Positions 20,247-42,239 of a stretch of 64,000 bases of DNA are shown here, in pieces. The stretch spans positions 4,227,501 to 4,291,500 of the forward strand of contig CALZFC010000026.1 in the NCBI GenBank assembly GCA_945643635.1, written 5' to 3'. The position numbers and the translations under genes are program-made. The DNA comes from Allodiplogaster sudhausi. Taxonomy: Eukaryota; Nematoda; Chromadorea; Rhabditida; Diplogasteridae. Every line of letters starts with the position of its first letter. Position 1 is the stretch's first letter. Below the pieces are notes generated by a model. The model was given only the letters and a program-made list of their open reading frames with translations, was not told the DNA's origin and did no database searches.

Positions 20247-22894
20247 ATGGGGAATGGCACAGAGAAGGGCAGCAAGCGAGCTGCTGCTCTGGAATCTTCT
20301 GGGAATACTCTTCTTCCAGATGATAAGGCAAGTTTGTCTACTTCAACGGATGCGTTCCTGCTGGAATGCTTTTCCGTCCTTGGTCTTTGCGGCTTTCACA
20401 TGTCACATTCATACTTTTACTCAAGCTCCAACAATAAGAATTAACATAGAAAAAAGTGAGGCTAAATCATATTTCCCCCTTTTCTCAGCGAGAGGAAGCG
20501 GAGAATGAAAATGCGAATGAGAAACGCCGAATTGCCAATCTTCGTTACTGGATCGTCTCGCTCGCAACATGTATCAGTGCCATGGGGCTCGCTAACAGTT
20601 TTGCCTATAACTTTGCTGTTGTCTGCGGTGTCGAAAGGGATATGGACACTGAGATGATTTGGAAAAAGTTAGCCTTCGCATTGATTTCGCAGCCATCATT
20701 TTAGCATAATGGAAAGATAATAAGAGTTGAAATACTAAAGACTTCAGTGACACTCGAAACTCGCCAATCATGCACTTCCCTCCGTGGATTGGCAACACCA
20801 TCTACTCCACCTACTCACTCGGCGGCATCTTCACCATGCTCGCACTCCTCTTACTCAGACCGAATGTATCGGTCCGCACACAAGTAGGGTAGTCTTATTC
20901 CTTGTGGGTATTTCTACTGCTGTTAGTTAAATTAGTTTTGTACACGTTGAATCCGTCAGGTCATGATTGGAAGTACGATCTCGACTGCCTGTTGTATACT
21001 CATTCCTCTTTTGTATGACTACTACCCTTTCTCTACTTTTCTGCTAAAGTTAGTCGGTCAGGATTTACTGTCACGTTGTCGCTGTCAATTTATCCTGCAA
21101 CATATTTGTACGATCTGGGTTTTTTTAGAACGCTTCAAGGAGCGGCAAGTGCTCCTACTATTCCGCTGATTGGCCATGTCACGGCACACTGGACACCTGT
21201 GGCTGAAGTCGGCTTCATCGTTGCCATCCTCTCCAGCTACTCGCAAGTACAATGTTCAAGTTATAACTTTTGCTAACGGCTAGTGTAAATTATGAATCCG
21301 ATTGGAGATTGGAATCTTCTTCACTATGGGCACATCCGGAGTCATCTGCACCACAATGGGCTGGCGTGCAATCTTCTACTGGCACGGCTTCGTCTCTTTC
21401 ATCTTTACGGTTACTCGAAACTCCCTTTTTGTTCCGTCTCTGTCATTGCTCAGAGCAAAACTAGATGATTGCAGATGGCGTGGTTCATGCTCTTCCGTGA
21501 CTTCCCGGCGGAGCATCCTTTAATGTCAACAACAGAGCTCTGCATTATTCAACATAACAAAAATGTGACCACTTCGAAAAATCGCCCGAAGGTTCCATAC
21601 AGGTTTCTGATCTTGAAATCACTGACGATAATGAACAATCGTTTTTCGCCTGTAATTTGACAACCTTACTTGACTCGGTGATTTGTCTATCATAAAAAGA
21701 TCATATTGACTAGAACGTTTGCTCTGAACATGAATATCTTCAGTATAGATTTGAATTATTGCAGGGCATTCTTTTCTTCAATGTCGGTCTGGGCAGTGCT
21801 CGTGGCTGCGATCGGGAACTACAACGGGATTAGCCCTCTGATTGTGTTCGCTCCTTCCATTCTGAAGAAGGCTGTTGGCCTCTCCGACATTGCAACGGCC
21901 AACTACAACACAGTCTCATTCGCCATGCAACTTACAATAAAACTTCTATCGGGTGTGCATACTTGGTCACTTCAAATTCTCATTCGTATTCAATATCCTA
22001 ATTCATCTCTATGTAGGTCGTATTTCTGACCGATGGCTCTCTGTTGGGGAGTCTTTCAAGACGCGCTTCTTCAGCACAATTTCATGCGGCCTTTGTGGGG
22101 CTCTAATGATCCTAACTGCCTTTATACCGGAAGAAAAGCAGGTGAAACCTTTTTATTTGCAGCTGCTAAATGAATACGTATCTCCAGGTTCTATGCGCCC
22201 TTTCAATTACTATAACTCAAGCAATTATTGGATTCAACTCGGCTGGCTTCAATAAGGCAGCAATGATTGTGACGAGGTACGCATTTTGCCATGTACTTTT
22301 AGTTTCTGTTCTAAAACATTAATCAGTGGTAATGACAGCTGTTATACTGGTTCACAACGTGCTCTGTTCGAGAGAGAGACAGAGTCTCTCATTTTTCAAT
22401 TCCTTGCTAGAATGTCACTCAGAAAAGGCAATAAAACGGCAGGGAGATACAATCCAAGACTGAACGTACATACATATATAAGAAAATAAATAACCTCTTT
22501 TGCCTTTTCATGGTTTCTTGAAATATCAGGCAGTACGCTCACCTCATCATGACTTTAATTGGTGTTATCATCTCGGCGAGCACGATTGCCGAGCCTTTCC
22601 TAGTGGCCGTCGTTGCTCCCGACACAACATGGCAGCAGTGGTTCGCGCTGTTGGGAATGTGTCCAAGGATACAGAGGTCAAGCTTGCAGGGGCATCCTCT
22701 TCCTCTTGCATGGAGGCATCTTGGTTGTGTCGAATCTCCTCTTCTGCCTCATGATTACCGCGAAGCCGGCGCCTTTCACAATGGAAAGGACAGCGAAGAG
22801 CGCCCTCGACAAAGAACAAGCAGAAAGACCGCTGGTCGAGCCTTCAAGTCTCAAGAGCGACGCTGGAGAGCCGAGCATCACTCTCTCCGAATGA
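20247..22894 (+). CDS. SLC17-like anion/phosphate transporter (MFS)
   Basis: Predicted 511-residue transporter of the SLC17 (sialin/vesicular glutamate/Na-phosphate) group. Exons in phase: 20247-20327, 20489-20627, 20741-20883, 20960-21048, 21129-21246, 21308-21409, 21475-21602, 21765-21952, 22017-22141, 22188-22276, 22530-22658, 22690-22894. Evidence: first membrane span YWIVSLATCISAMGLANSF; LQGAASAPTIPL...HWTPVAE (family motif around W-x-P); TMGWRAIFYWHG; FPAEHPLMSTTELCII; GRISDRW; GFNSAGFNKAA. The N-terminus and the C-terminal acidic tail are hydrophilic. Intron 1 has a GC donor (AAG|GCAAGT), and the last intron would be only 31 nt. Exact substrate cannot be told from sequence. Confidence 0.85.
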
Positions 22895-23179
22895 TTGTCC
22901 AATTGCATACAATGTATATAAAATGTGCATTAATGATGGTAGCCTATAATAAACCAAACTTTATACTGACGGGGAAAGAAGAAGAAGAAGGCGTATAATC
23001 GGTGCAGGAGTCGTCCCTTTCGCGAGTGGAAGGGAGACAGAACTCTCAGCATGGAGAGCGTGGCAATTCGATCATGAGCAGGCGCCTCGAGTGATGCTGC
23101 CTGCTCTGCCAGAAGGACGACGACGCAGCGCATCAATTACGAGCTGATTGTCGATGTGGACACTGGCTCATGCAAATAA

Positions 23180-23212
<33 letters not shown>

Positions 23213-24247
23213 CTCTCTTTCCTCATCTCCCTCTCTCTCATTTCCTCGGAATGGCTGTTTTATCAATATCTCACTCACATTCGTTCTCACCCTAGCTCTG
23301 TCTGCTTCTCACCCGGCTCTCCCTCTCACTCAGTCTTATTTCTTCTATTCTCATTCATACTTATGACAAAGATTGAAGGATTGACGCAATCAGCATTTAT
23401 TCCCTTGTCTCACGTAAATTCTTTTCTCCTTTTTTCCCTTTGCTCTATTGAATCCGCTTGCATTCACCTACTTCACCTATTTTTTTTCCTATAACGATTC
23501 CGTCATTCCTTCTCTTATTGTGACCTCATCTTCACATGTTTCTTTTGAAGAGGATGGCGTATTTCGATAATCCCTGTGACGCCTTCGGGACAGATGAGCA
23601 ACTAAAAGAAGAGTGTCTCATAGAACAGTTTGCAAAGGAAAGATCGGCATTTGTATTATATCCTTGCTTATCTTATAAGAACTCGCTCTCCTTAGCTCGT
23701 CAATTTGCATTTCGTCTTACAGAATCTAAAATCCTAAAATCCCTTTGTATGTGTCAGGGAAATGGAGAGAGATTGAGCCTCTCCCTTGCGCTCTTCTTTC
23801 TTCTTCCATTTAAGAGGGCGGTGACTCTCCAGGGAGCCGTGGCATGCAAGAGAAGACCGGCCATTCACACGGCGGCCACTCTCTCCCTCTTCTCAGCTTT
23901 GATGGAAGCAGTCACTCCCTCCAAGCCAGCTCATGCCAATTCTCTCCTTCTCTCTTTCTCTCTCCCTCCCTCTCTCTCTCTTCTCTCTTCCCAACCGGAA
24001 ACGGCAGCATATGCAAATGACATTGAAAGCACCGGGTCGCGCCCCACGGTTTAGCTGCCGAAGGCGCCTCTCACCAGTCACTCCCTTCTTCTCGCGTTCA
24101 GACCGCTCTCCCACTTGGCACTCCTCCCCTCTCTCTACACGGCGTCGCTAATTACGTGCATGAAGGGGCAGGAGAGAGTGGAGGGAGAGAAGACTCAGAG
24201 AGTGAAAGTGAGAGAGAATGAGTGAGATAGAGGAAGAAGGAAAGGGA

Positions 24248-24291
<44 letters not shown>

Positions 24292-25203
24292 GAGAGAGAG
24301 TGCATGAGACGGAAGCAGAAGCAGCAAGGAAAAGTGTGGAAAGCGCACCGAGTGGATACTCGCGACGCAGCAGCTGAATGGACACTTTGCTCACACACTC
24401 TACTATTACTTCCTATGTAGAGGGAAGTGGGAGAGAAAGAGAGAGAGAAAGAGAGAGAGGAGAGAAAGCGACACACAGAGGTAGAGAGAGAGAGAAAGTG
24501 AAAATAAGCTGGATGGAAATCGCGTGGGAGTGATAGACAACATCTCCGGTGTCTGCCTATAGACGGTGAGCCGCCACTTCGTCTTCTATTGCATGATCTC
24601 AACACCGGCGGTCAAGGGAGTAGTGTAACGCTATAACAAATGCCAAACAATGTTCCTTATTCAGCGACATCAGAAGAAGGACTCTGAAATTACAAAATTC
24701 GTCACGTATAGTTGATAATTCTCACCATTGCGCAGTCCTCACTCATTCACTCAGGGCTGATTTCTCTCGCTCGAAACGGCCTTTCAAGCAGGCTGCCTCT
24801 TCTAGGAAATATGTGCTGAAAGGGAGGGAAGTTGGATGACGAGAGCGAGGGTGGGGAGGAGGGTGCAGAGAATGAGAGGAGAAAGAGAGAGGGGACAAGG
24901 CATGAGGCCGCCAGACGAGACGCAGAGAAGGAGAGGGAAGGGGCTGGCGAGGAAGACGAATGCCGGACGTCGACGGCAGCATGGAAAGGAGAGAGGGTGC
25001 GCAGAGAGGAGAGTGCGCAGACAGCGCGACACTTATTGGACGGATGAAGCACTGGCAGAGGGAAGAGTGTAGAGAGAGTATAAGAGAGAGAGAGAAAGAG
25101 AGAAAGAGGGGAGAGCCCCTGAGGGAAGGCAGTCTGGATGTATTGAGCGCGCCCTCGAGAGCAGCTGCAGCGGGTTGTGACTGCGGCAGTGGCTGCCAAG
25201 CAG
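22895..25203. other. Gene-poor interval rich in CT/GA repeats
   Basis: (CT)n and (CTTT)n at 23180-23240, pyrimidine-rich at 23940-23990, (GA)n at 24250-24300 and 24420-24500. A short stretch with coding character, ATG at 23554 (MAYFDNPCDAFGTDEQLKEE) to a possible donor at 23652, could be an isolated exon, but I could not link it to anything. Otherwise nothing recognised. Confidence 0.6.
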
Positions 25204-25211
25204 GGCAGGCC
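25204..25211. repeat. 8-bp target-site duplication, left copy (GGCAGGCC)
   Basis: GGCAGGCC at 25204-25211 and again at 25571-25578, bracketing the GC-rich element. Eight bases is the hAT signature length. Confidence 0.85.
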
Positions 25212-25570
25212 CAGGGATGATCAAAGCGGGCCGAGCCCGGGCCGGGCCCTAGGCCCGGCCCGGCCCGTTGCTAATTTGGCGGGCCCGGGCCGAGATTTTG
25301 AAGGCAGGGCCCGGCCCGGCCCGGCCCGCTTACCCCCAGGGCCCGGCCCGGCCCGGCCCGCATACCCCACGGGCCGGGCCGGGCCCGTTTTAACATAGGC
25401 CCGGCCCGGCCCGTTACCAATTTGGCGGGCCCAGGCCCGGCCCGTTGCCAATTTGACGGGCCCGGGCCCGGCCCGGGCCGAGATTTTGAAAATAGGGCCC
25501 GGCCCGGCCGGCCCGCTTACCCCCAGGGCCCGGCCCGGCCCGGCCCCGGGCCTGGTTTTGATCATCCCTG
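25212..25570. mobile_element. hAT-like miniature element, 359 bp, extremely GC-rich
   Basis: Terminal inverted repeats CAGGGATGATCAAA / TTTGATCATCCCTG, flanked by an exact 8-bp duplication. The interior is built from GGCCCGGCCC-type repeats interrupted by short modules repeated two or more times (GTTGCTAATTTGGCGGGC, CGAGATTTTGAA, CGCTTACCCCCAGGG). No coding capacity for a transposase. ORFs through it are low-complexity Gly/Pro/Arg/Ala. Confidence 0.88.
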
Positions 25571-25578
25571 GGCAGGCC

Positions 25579-26148
25579 ACACCACACTGTCCTGGCTTCC
25601 TTCCCAGCTCCACTTCCCTCCCCACATTCCTGCTTTTTCTAACATAATCATTTCGAATTTACGCGAACTCGAGTTCCTCCTTGTCTGATGCCATTTAACT
25701 GACCGCATTTTATTATTTTTATTGCACCTGGAAATGTTGTTTCAAGACCACGTCTTGTCATGATAATGAATGCATAAATGCAAACATCTTTGAGGGCTTT
25801 CTCTGGCTATTCTTGAACAAAGCCAAATGTCAAGTTGTTTGCGTTTGTTAATTGCGATAGAAATTATATTTTATCATGGTTTATAATTCTTGGTCGTCGG
25901 AAAATCCACTTTATATACATATTTCCTGTCCCCTGGCAGTGGTGCAAACCCTCACTGGGATATCCTCCCTTATGAAGTGCTAATTAGGAATGAGTCCAGA
26001 GTGTGGGGGGGAAGCCTGCCTGATTTGTATCCTCTGGCCGTGGAAGCGGGCTCGTGCTGCCTGCCCTCTCCATCCATTATCATTAGCGGGCAAGCTCTGC
26101 TCGGCTGTCCCGACCATTTCACTCTTTCTCTCCCTATCATTCTTTCCC

Positions 26149-26194
<46 letters not shown>

Positions 26195-26395
26195 TTCTCT
26201 TTCTCTCTTTCTCTCTCTCTCTCTCTCTCGTTGTACTTCGTTCTTCTCTCTTTCTCTTACCTTCATCTGTTGCGACGGTGACAGAGCTGACGGCATCGCC
26301 GCTTCTGCAGCCAATTCATTCCAGATGGGTTTCACTCTTTTTCCATTTCACCATTTCGTGGACTCGCTCGAAGGACAGTAGGCTTTCTCTGCATC

Positions 26396-26435
<40 letters not shown>

Positions 26436-26744
26436 ATCCCTCACGTCCCTTTCTCTACCCGTCCTTTCCTCTTTCATATCATCGTCTCCTTTGCGGATAA
26501 TGATTGACGTCATGTATCCTCCGCCAACAATATTGCATTTCTCGAAATGGATTATATGCATTCGCCGTAGCGTGTAATTGGTTTCATTCTGAACTATTCT
26601 TCTCTAAGGCTAGCAAAGCACCTCAGAGTCGCCACAAAACACGTAATACTGGAGAGCGTCCAGCGCGGCCAGCTCCGATCCGGCAGTGACGGCGGCAGAG
26701 CAGACAAAAAGCCGTGAGCGGCTCGCGAGGCGGCTGCCCGGCCT
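25579..26744. other. Upstream region of sad-1 with CT microsatellites
   Basis: (CT)n/(CTTT)n at 26155-26230 and (CT)n at 26398-26431. No coding exon recognised. It probably contains the sad-1 promoter and 5' UTR. Confidence 0.6.
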
Positions 26745-35387
<8,643 letters not shown>

Positions 35388-36534
35388 TTCACTCTTTGCT
35401 CCTCGCTACTCGTATCTTGCTAATGCTATCGTTTGCTATCTCTATTTTCGGTTTTCTATATAATGTTCTTCTCCATATATGGTCCATTGCCTATTCTGAT
35501 TCATCTCTGTCAGATCCTCACTGTTAACGTTGCCATTTCTGTCTTCTGACATAAGTCCCTACTGATTCCCTTTCAAACTCTGCATCGGGTTCAGTTGCGT
35601 TCTGTGCATACTTTCGCAATTTCCCTTTCTCGTTTTAGAACCGCCTAATAGCTTAACAGAGAGCAACTTGTTCATTGACTGCTATCTCAACAGTACTCGT
35701 TACCCGCCGGTGGCAAGATATTTAATTTTTCCTTATATTCTGCCTTTATCATGCTCTCATTTTCGACTTTTCGTCGTGTTTTGATTCCTCGCTCTCAGAG
35801 TTCCCTCTTGAACGTTGACATGATGCATAGTTCGATCACAGTTTTTGCTACTTTAGAACAACCATCCGCATTGTGTCATTGACGTTTCTTTGTTCTATAG
35901 TCATCTGCACTACGTATTAACTGTTCTAGTCGTACGTATGTTGGTTGAGTAATTATTATATGGATAATAGAACTTTTAAATGAGTCATCACTCTTTTTTT
36001 GTCGCCCATGGCCATGCATACAAAAATGATGATGAGGCGCTTGATTGCTCTCGAACAGCAGACACGGAAGTGAACTATTGAATTTGGTATTGGAATGCTT
36101 TTACTAGCCGAAATACCCTACCAGTGTCTTATAAAGAACACACAGAGAACGAGCACAGTGGAGAGAGCTGCGAGATTGGATCTGATCAAGATCTCACAGA
36201 CTCAAGGCCGCTGAATGCAGAGGCAGGCTCGCCTGATATTCCATGATTCTCTCATACATACACACTCTCTATGCGCTAACGCGACAGAGTAGGAAGACGA
36301 GAGAGAGAGGAGAGAAAGCAAGGGTACGTAACCGCCATGTCATATTTCTCTGTCTCCCTCGTCCTATCTCACGTCCCTCAGTTCACTCCCACTCTCTCCT
36401 CCATCGCTCCATTCAGCTTACCCCTCCCTTGTCTCTTCAAGAATAGATTAGAACCAACAATCTCACGCTGATATAGTTTCAGAAAAGAGTTTTTAAGATA
36501 TTTTTTCCTATTGAATTTTACATTGCAGGGTAAA
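35388..36534. other. Intergenic region between sad-1 and the aconitase gene
   Basis: About 1.1 kb, no ORF with support. Ends with a splice-acceptor-like CATTGCAG at 36521-36528, 6 nt before the aconitase ATG, as expected for spliced-leader trans-splicing or a 5' UTR intron. Confidence 0.6.
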
Positions 36535-39500
36535 ATGGCGTACAAATCTCTCTTCCGTGATTTGACGGTGGCGGGCAACAATTACAAGTTCTATGACCTG
36601 ACTGCTCTCAACGATCATCGGTATGGTAAGTAAAGATTCAATATAAAGTGGCAATATAAGGAATGTGCAGGAAATGGTCTTGATTTCCTTCCTTTCGTAG
36701 AGAAGCTACCAGTGTCCATTCGATACCTGCTGGAATCGGCAATTCGCCACTGCGATGAGTTCCACGTGAAGAAAGCGGATGTGGACACGATTCTTAACTG
36801 GCAAGAAAGTCAGCATGCGCAGGCAGAGATTCCCTTCAAGCCAGCTCGTGTGCTTCTCCAAGACTTCACGTACTTGCACTCCTCATATTCCTTTTCTTAA
36901 TTACCACTCCAATTGATTACAGAGGAGTCCCTGCCGTCGTGGACCTCGCCGCGATGCGCGATGCAGTTGCAGATCTTGGAGCTGATCCCAGCAAGATCAA
37001 TCCGGTGTGTCCGGTGGATCTCGTCATCGACCATTCCGTCCAAGTCGACCACTACGGAAAGTCAGTTATTCATTGAATTTATTCCTCTTGCTCATACCAT
37101 TTCTTCTTTTGAACTTCATATATCAACTGCATTTTAGTCTGGACGCATTGGCCAAGAACCAGCAGATAGAATTTGAACGCAATTCGGAACGATTCAACTT
37201 CCTGAAGGTACTTCGAAACGGGTTTTGTCATCGATTTCGCTCCTGACCGTGATAAGGAGACACGATTCTCACTGTAGTTTGTTCGTATTCTATCTTTGTT
37301 TCCGAAATGGCTCCACACACATTCCATCCTCTCTCTCTTGCTGTTCTCTCCTGCTTTGTCCCCCTATCTGTAATGATCAGCAACAGAGAACACACGGCGA
37401 TCGTGCTTGTAGATTAGGCATGGATATATGATGTCGCCTTTCAGTGGGGATCAAAGGCATTCGATAACCTGCTCATTGTTCCGCCCGGCTCTGGAATCGT
37501 CCATCAAGTCAATCTCGAGTATCTTTCGAGGACAGTCTTTGCGGACAAGGTTATTGCAAAGAACAACAGAAGTGCATATTCACTGATGAAACGGTAAACA
37601 TTTCCATGGTAAAGAATGGAGTGCTGTACCCGGATTCGGTGGTGGGGACGGACTCGCACACGACTATGATTGATGGATGCGGAGTACTCGGATGGGGAGT
37701 CGGCGGCATCGAGGCAGAGGCCGTCATGCTCGACCAGGCCATCTCTATGGTTAAAAAAGGCCTTTAGATGGGTAAATAACCCACTCTCCTTCGTAGGTCC
37801 TCCCTGAAGTTGTTGGCTACGAGCTGACGGGCGAGCTGCCTTCTGAATCCACAAGCACGGACCTTGTCCTCACCATTACAAAGGTCTGCTTTTCAATATT
37901 TGATGAATTAGATGAACATTTTTCATCTCGTCAGAATCTGCGCGCTCTGGGAGTGGTTGGCAAGTTCGTGGAGTTCTTCGGCCGCGGCGTCGCCTCTCTC
38001 TCGATCGCAGACCGCGCCACCATCGCCAACATGTGCCCGGAATACGGTGCTACCGTAGGCTTCTTCCCCGTCGATCAGCGCACCATCTCGTTAGCCGATT
38101 TGCATTAAAAAACACCGTATGCCTATTCATATATACTACATTCATTTTATGGATATAGATAGACATGACCATGTTTATGTTAAGGTACCTCAGCCAGACG
38201 GGCCGCGATGCTGACTACATTGCAAGAACCGAAGCATACCTCAAGGCCAATAAGCTCTTCGTGGACTACACCGACCCGTCATTCCGACCCAACTACACTA
38301 CGGTATTCTTATTTTGACGATGTAAATTAATCAATTTAGCTACAATCTTTTCATACTTATTGTTAGAGGATGATAGTCTTTCTGTATTGTTCTAGGTGCT
38401 GTCTCTTGACTTGTCGACGGTTGTTGCTTCCCTCTCCGGTCCCAAGCGCCCGCACGACAGAGTCGCTCTCTCCGACCTGGCCAAGGAGTTCAGCGATGGA
38501 CTCACTGCGCCAGTCTCTTTCAAGGTTAACAGATTTCAGTATTCATTTTCTTTTATTAAGAAAAACTAACTGCATATAGAGCTTCGGCCTGAAGAAGGAG
38601 GAAGCAGAAAAGAAGGTCGAAGTACTTCTCGATGGCAAGAAAGTGGAAATTGCTCATGGCTCAGTTGTTATCTCTGCGATTACTTCCTGCACAAACACAT
38701 CGAATCCTTCTGTGATGCTTGCCGCTGGCCTGGTCGCTCGAAAGGTTCCTTCAGTTGTTTTCTGTGTTTGCAACAGCAAAGAAAAACAAGCAAACGGTTC
38801 TAGGCCGCTGCAAAGGGTCTTACGGTGCCCTCGTACGTGAAGACGTCGCTTTCGCCTGGCTCTGGAGTGGTCACAAAGTACCTCGAAGCTTCGGGCCTCC
38901 TCTACGATCTGCAAAAGCTCGGCTACCATATCGCCGGCTACGGTTGCATGACTTGCATCGGAAACTCGGGTCCGCTCGACGAAGCGCTTGCCAAGGCCAT
39001 CGATGACGTCAGTTTTGCATTTGATTTATGTACCTTGCCCGCTTAAAACAGCCTGGAGCGGTTCTTAGCAGTGTCTCTGCAGAACAACCTGGTGGTTGCT
39101 GGTGTGTTGTCCGGCAACCGCAACTTCGAAGGTCGTGTCCATCCCCACGTTCGTGCCAACTACCTCGCCTCGCCCCCACTCGTCGTCGCTTACGGTCTTG
39201 CTGGCAGTGTATCCGTTGACCTGGAGTCCCACATCTTCGGTTAGTCTGTAGTAATCTGCACAGGGCTGATTCCGCAGTTAATCCTTACCATTAGTAAAAT
39301 ACATATCCTCATACAATTCCATGCAAGAAGAAAATCTAGCTAGCAGTACATGTTTTCTCATCTTTTTACTGATAGTACTTACTTTAGGCCACGATGCTGA
39401 GGGTAAGCCAGTGCGCTTCTCTGATATTTGGCCAACACGGGAGGAGGTCAACAGGTTCGAGGAGGAGTTCGTGAAGCCCCAGTTCTTTAAAGAAGTCTAT

Positions 39501-40740
39501 GCCAACATCGAAAAAGGCAGCTCCGAATGGCAGGCTCTGGAATGCCCGAATGTACGTTCACATTTAGTTTTTTTTTATGTTGACGCGAGAATGTTCAAAA
39601 TTTCAGACAAAAATTTATCCGTGGGATGCGTCGTCGACCTACATCAAGAAAGTTCCATTCTTCGACAACATGGTCAGTATTAATTTCAAGATATTGTCCG
39701 CCAATTACTGCGATGGAAACGCTGTGTTGCAGACCATTGAACTGCCGAAGCAAACGGCCATCACGAATGCCTATGTCTTGTTGAATCTCGGCGACTCTGT
39801 CACCACTGATCACATCTCTCCAGCTGGATCTATTTCGAGGGTTCTTCCTCTAAGTGTTATACGATTATGAAGACATATTTTTATATTTGTTTGGTTGTAG
39901 ACATCACCAGCTGCACGATTCCTCACTTCAAGGGGCGTCGCTCAACGCGACTTCAATACGTACGGCGCGCGTCGTGGAAATGACGAGGTGATTAATATGG
40001 CAGTTATCACGTTACGCCTGAAAAAGACATCATTGGAATTTTACTATTCCGTTCTGATACCCTATAGATTATGGCACGAGGAACATTCGCAAACATTCGG
40101 CTGGTGAACAAGATGGTGTCCAAGCCGGGTCCACGCACTGTCCACGTGACTTCTGGTGAGGAAATGGACATTTTCGACGTCGCTGAACGCTATCGCCAGA
40201 GCGGAGACCAGGTTTTATTGATAAGTACAAAGATAACGAGAATCAAGGTCCTCGCATAGATGATCGTGATAGCTGGTAAGGAGTACGGCTGTGGCTCCTC
40301 CCGTGACTGGGCTGCGAAGGGTCCAATGCTTCAGGTAATGCATTGCTTTTTCGTGACTATCGAGCTATGTCCATTTCTTCAGGGAGTGCGTGCCGTGATT
40401 GCGGAGTCCTTTGAGAGGATTCACCGTTCCAACCTGATTGGCATGGGCATTGTTCCCCTCCAGTTCGAAGCAGGCCAGAATGCCGACTCACTCGGAATCA
40501 CTGGCTGTGAACAGTTCTCCATCAACATCCCTGAAGATGTCAAGCCTGGAGACCATCTGACCGTTCAGGCATGTTTTCTTACTGCAGAGACTCGACTACT
40601 TCATTGTTCCTGCGACAATTCAGACATCGACGGGTAAATCATTCTCGGTTATCTCCCGCTTCGACACGGAAGTCGAGCTGACCTACAACAAGAACGGTGG
40701 CATCCTGCAGTACATGATTCGCAAGCTCATCAGCGTTTGA
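36535..40740 (+). CDS. aco-1: Cytosolic aconitase / iron-regulatory-protein-1 homologue
   Basis: Interconverts citrate and isocitrate with a 4Fe-4S cluster. 21 exons in phase, 889 residues, exactly the length of human IRP1: 36535-36625, 36701-36869, 36923-37060, 37138-37207, 37445-37549, 37615-37749, 37797-37883, 37935-38089, 38185-38302, 38396-38524, 38580-38744, 38804-39007, 39083-39239, 39388-39551, 39607-39672, 39733-39840, 39901-39987, 40068-40211, 40260-40334, 40383-40568, 40624-40740. Cluster ligands: Cys436 in [12 protein letters not shown], Cys502 and Cys505 in [12 protein letters not shown] (human 437, 503, 506). Substrate loop YGCGSSRDW is intact. IRP1 type rather than mitochondrial, with no transit peptide. 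The C. elegans homologue is an active aconitase reported not to bind IREs. The last intron has a GC donor. Confidence 0.96.
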
Positions 40741-42239
40741 CCCTTCGTCTCTTTCCTTTTTCTCTTCTTTTCTGAAGAGAACTGTGCTCGCTGTTTCACT
40801 TCATTCGCTCTGAGGGTCTAGAAACATTTCAAGGCTCAAGTTTGCGATAGCCTTCACTACAATTCATTCCAAAGGAAGGAACATTCTTCAATAGTTATAA
40901 TAGTTTTAATTTTATTTCCGTGAAATTATTCGATAACGCGTTAGACTTTCTGCGTACATACATATGTAATAAATTTATATCGAAAATTCGTGGTTTTGCC
41001 GCTGCATTTCAGTAAAAACAAAGCACCATAACTAAATGTCCATCAAGATTGGAAAATAACTAAATGTGATAAGCTGAAGGAGCGGTCGCGACATCGACAA
41101 CCAGCTTCATATCAGCAATGTAATCACGGGTGACAATCTGGCGATTGAGAACGAGACACGTGGTTAATGGCGGAGGCGAGAAGACCGTTCACTGAAACTT
41201 GAACAATAGGAATTACCACATGTCGCCCAGCACCGTCTGGGCATGATGGTGATCAAATTCGCTGTGTCTCACACTCTGATTACGGTGGTCAGTCCAACTT
41301 ATCGTGTTGAGAGAATAAGACGAAGAAATGGAAACATTTGTCTCACTTTAGGGAAACAATGCAGATATCGCTTTATTGCTCTGCAAAATTCTTTTTCTAA
41401 ATGTACCTAAAAACAAATATTCATAAGTCTTCGAGTACATACGACAGAGACAACCGTCACAAAGCCAAATTTCATACAGGAATGATTGATAGAATGGCCA
41501 CAGCTCCACTGCGGCTTTTTCTTTCAAGTATGAGCTTATCGTTAGTCAGATCAGTGTGGTAACTAGAAGTCACGAATACCTGTAATGTAGGGAGATATGT
41601 ACATACATTTGTACATACAAATTTATTCGCATTCAAGCACGAATTGTCTTTTCGTGAAATTTTTTTGAAGCCACAAAATCATTAGTTAAAATTATAATAT
41701 TCTATTATGTTTAATTAGGAATATCAGGATGTGCAAAAATGCAGCAGCTACATATATACACATTTAAAAGATGCTGGGAAACTAAGAAATGTGTTGTCTA
41801 TTTTTATGTTATTGCAATCCAGTTCGTCCTATCTGGAAAACAAGCCAACGGTATTGCACCTTTTTTATTCAGGCTGACTAGTTGCACAGAAGAACAGAGC
41901 AGGCGGCTAAGGAATGACTGGGGAGGATGAGGAAAGCTCGAAAAAAATCGATGCGAATCAAACCTAACTTTCAAATGATATATTTGAACGACGTCTCTAA
42001 GAATGAACATCGATGCTAGCTGGACACTGCAGAGTGGCTGCATCTCAAAGCATGCTACTCGTTAGCCGCCCCCCCTTTTCACGCGTAACCTGTTTTGAGA
42101 ATCGATCTTGAGACCGTGCGAGTCAAGTCCCCAAGGGAACGGCCAAGAACAGATGTGACAGTAGATCGATTTCATTCCGCGTTCCTTTGATCTCGCCTGT
42201 TCGTTGACTCTTGAGAAGTGTGAAATCTTGCCAGATGAG
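40741..42239. other. Intergenic, aconitase 3' UTR to RING gene 5' region
   Basis: AATAAA-type signal at about 40967 (taataaattt). No gene seen in 41000-42200. A CTTGCCAG acceptor ends at 42234, just before the next start. Confidence 0.6.

Noticed and set aside
24148..24605. Overlapping minus-strand ORFs rich in Ser/Leu (and similar ones at 26000-26580, 49025-49350, 50331-50711)
   Set aside because: They are translations of CT/GA microsatellites, open in several frames at once, with no domain.
25221..25625. 134-residue Gly/Pro/Arg/Ala ORF on the minus strand
   Set aside because: A by-product of the GGCCCG repeats of the hAT-like element; also open on the + strand.
42204..42239. Upstream in-frame ATG of the RING gene
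   Set aside because: It would bury the MGQLVSR myristoylation start, and it precedes the splice acceptor at 42234.
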